From positions 1 through 16,162 of the forward strand of contig CAMZKQ010000135.1 of the NCBI GenBank assembly GCA_947311265.1: a stretch of DNA of 16,162 nt, read 5' to 3'. The notes under the pieces are model-generated. The model searched no databases, was not told the origin of the DNA, and saw only the letters and a list, made by a program, of their open reading frames with translations. Below are positions 14,827 to 16,162 of the stretch, piece after piece. Position 1 is the first letter of the stretch, and each line of letters starts with the position of its first letter. Source of the stretch: an uncultured Chlorobiota bacterium (lineage in GTDB: Bacteria > Bacteroidota > Bacteroidia > Bacteroidales > JAADGE01). The position numbers were made by a program, and so were the translations under genes.

Positions 14827-16162
14827 ATGAAAACAATATTCAACAAAATCCGACCATTTATAATTATAGCCTTATTCTTTTTTGGTACATTTTCGGCATC
14901 TGCACAAGGCCGTATGTCGAAAAAAGACGATAAGAAATTTAAAAAATTAATACGAAAAGGCAACAACTCTTTCGAGCAAAAAAAAATAACAAAAGCATTG
15001 AATTTATATGCCACCGCTCTAAAAATAAAGCCCCAAACAACCGACTTAATTTACAAATCTGGGGTTTGTTATTTTTACTTAGGCAAACTGGATTCTGCCG
15101 AGCTATTTTTATCGGAAGTGGAGCAAAAAGACCCCCATATAAGTAGCGAGTTGCCTTTTTTTTTAGGACGCACTAACCAGCTCAACTGGAATTACACAGA
15201 AGCCATGGGTTACTATAAAACTTATCTTAAAAATTTGCCACCCACCAAAGACACCGAAATAGCGGCTACAAAACGCTATATTTTGGAGTGTAAAAATGCC
15301 AGCCAGTCGGTAAAAATCCTTACTCGTTTTGAAATAACTAAATTGGACAGCAACATCAACTCAGAATATCCAGAATATAGCCCTTGCCTTACGGCAGATG
15401 GGAATACACTATTTTTTACGGCACGCCGACCAGAATTAATGCCAGATATTCGTGGTGTAAACCCAGATTACGAATTAAAAGAAGACATTTATAGTAGCCA
15501 AAAGAAAGCAGATGGCAGTTGGGAAAAAGCCAAAAAAATTGGCTTTAAGTACAATAAAAATTACAACAATTCGGTAGCAGGCATTTCGCAAGATGGTAAA
15601 ATGCTATTTTTGTACAACAACCGCAAGGGCGGAAATGTTTATTATTCTGAACTAATAAATAGTGAATGGGCAAAAATGAAGCCTTTTGGAAGCACTATAA
15701 ATACAAAGTTTCACGAATCATCGGTAACCATGAGTGCGGATAAATTAACAATGTATTTTGTAAGCACTCGCCCAATTGGCAGCTTAGGCAAAGGCGATAT
15801 TTTTTATTGCACCCGAAAAAGTATAACCGACCAATGGTCGCTTGCCAAAAATGCAGGCTCGGTGCTTAACACGCCGCAAGACGAAAAAGCACTCTTTCTT
15901 AGCCCCGATGGCAACACCCTGTATTTTAGCTCACGAGGGCATAACTCAATCGGGGGATATGATATTTTTGTGAGCAAAAAAAACGCCTCTGGCGTATGGG
16001 GAAAGCCCGAAAATATTGGCATACCAGTAAATACTCCCGAAGACGATATATTTTTCTCCATGCAAGACTCCACCCTTGGCTACTTTGCCAAACCCACTCC
16101 GGGTGGCAACCGTAATTTTGATATTTATAGCGTAAAATTTAGCTTCCCTCCCCCACCCGACA
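14827..16162 (+). CDS. TPR and PD40 beta-propeller protein, probably OmpA-family (T9SS-associated), C-terminus outside the window
   Basis: The frame is open from the ATG at 14827 to the window edge, 445 codons. It has a signal peptide (about 1-27, ending ASAQ), a TPR-like helical region (about 35-140; FEQKKITKALNLYATALKI, VCYFYLGKLDSAELFL, NYTEAMGYYKTYL), then a PD40/WD40-like propeller. Visible blades are YSPCLTADGNTLFFTARRP (about 183-201), VAGISQDGKMLFLYNNRKGG, VTMSADKLTMYFVSTRP and LFLSPDGNTLYFSSRG followed by GGYDIFVSKK. This order is that of proteins encoded next to PorP/SprF genes, which normally end in a peptidoglycan-binding OmpA domain (PorE is a related example). That domain is not in the window, so the OmpA label is inferred. 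It starts 75 bp after the PorP/SprF gene and probably works in the same envelope complex. Confidence 0.88.
   Translation, partial: MKTIFNKIRPFIIIALFFFGTFSASAQGRMSKKDDKKFKKLIRKGNNSFEQKKITKALNLYATALKIKPQTTDLIYKSGVCYFYLGKLDSAELFLSEVEQKDPHISSELPFFLGRTNQLNWNYTEAMGYYKTYLKNLPPTKDTEIAATKRYILECKNASQSVKILTRFEITKLDSNINSEYPEYSPCLTADGNTLFFTARRPELMPDIRGVNPDYELKEDIYSSQKKADGSWEKAKKIGFKYNKNYNNSVAGISQDGKMLFLYNNRKGGNVYYSELINSEWAKMKPFGSTINTKFHESSVTMSADKLTMYFVSTRPIGSLGKGDIFYCTRKSITDQWSLAKNAGSVLNTPQDEKALFLSPDGNTLYFSSRGHNSIGGYDIFVSKKNASGVWGKPENIGIPVNTPEDDIFFSMQDSTLGYFAKPTPGGNRNFDIYSVKFSFPPPPD

Noticed and set aside
1..16162. CRISPR arrays, tRNA or rRNA genes, transposases
   Set aside because: No regularly spaced short repeats, no cloverleaf or rRNA-like segments, and no transposase or integrase motifs were seen in any frame I read.

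Overview
The window looks like chromosomal DNA from a member of the Bacteroidota (Bacteroidetes). It is AT-rich. It carries a complete gene ending in a gliding-associated, type IX secretion (T9SS) type B sorting domain, next to a PorP/SprF gene and a TPR/PD40 (OmpA-family-like) gene. It also has a DUF2027-like plus Smr protein, a Bacteroidota-style YidC, and several -7 boxes of the Bacteroidota form TAnnTTTG. I cannot name the genus.

Left part (1-4899): two overlapping minus-strand genes, a CYTH-fold protein and the N-terminal part of a prolyl-oligopeptidase/oligopeptidase B-like exported peptidase, face away from a plus-strand membrane-biogenesis pair, yidC then lgt. Middle part (5003-7303): a minus-strand run of aat (N-end-rule aminoacyl transferase), a His-rich lipoprotein whose last codons look frameshifted, and a DUF2027/Smr protein. 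A good promoter lies between aat and the lipoprotein. A perfect 12-bp inverted repeat sits just upstream of aat.

Accessory part (7304-9565): a TetR-like protein with an eroded DNA-binding end, a decayed fragment that reads like the ATPase domain of a LytS-type histidine kinase, a small secreted protein of unknown function with its own terminator, and a 600-bp gene-free region. That region contains three dyad sites, a strong promoter match and a roughly 250-nt hairpin-rich leader.

Right part (9566-16162): a T9SS surface module. It consists of a 1378-residue multidomain secreted protein, a strong terminator, a PorP/SprF-family outer-membrane protein, and the start of a TPR plus PD40 beta-propeller protein that runs off the window. 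By analogy with SprB/SprF-type systems, the PorP/SprF protein probably helps export or anchor the large protein, and the TPR/PD40 protein may connect the complex to the periplasm. The structured leader and the terminator after the first gene suggest that expression of the large protein is controlled separately from its partners. The most interesting material is this leader with its dyad cluster, the frameshifted lipoprotein, the kinase remnant and the mosaic repeat pair inside the large surface protein.
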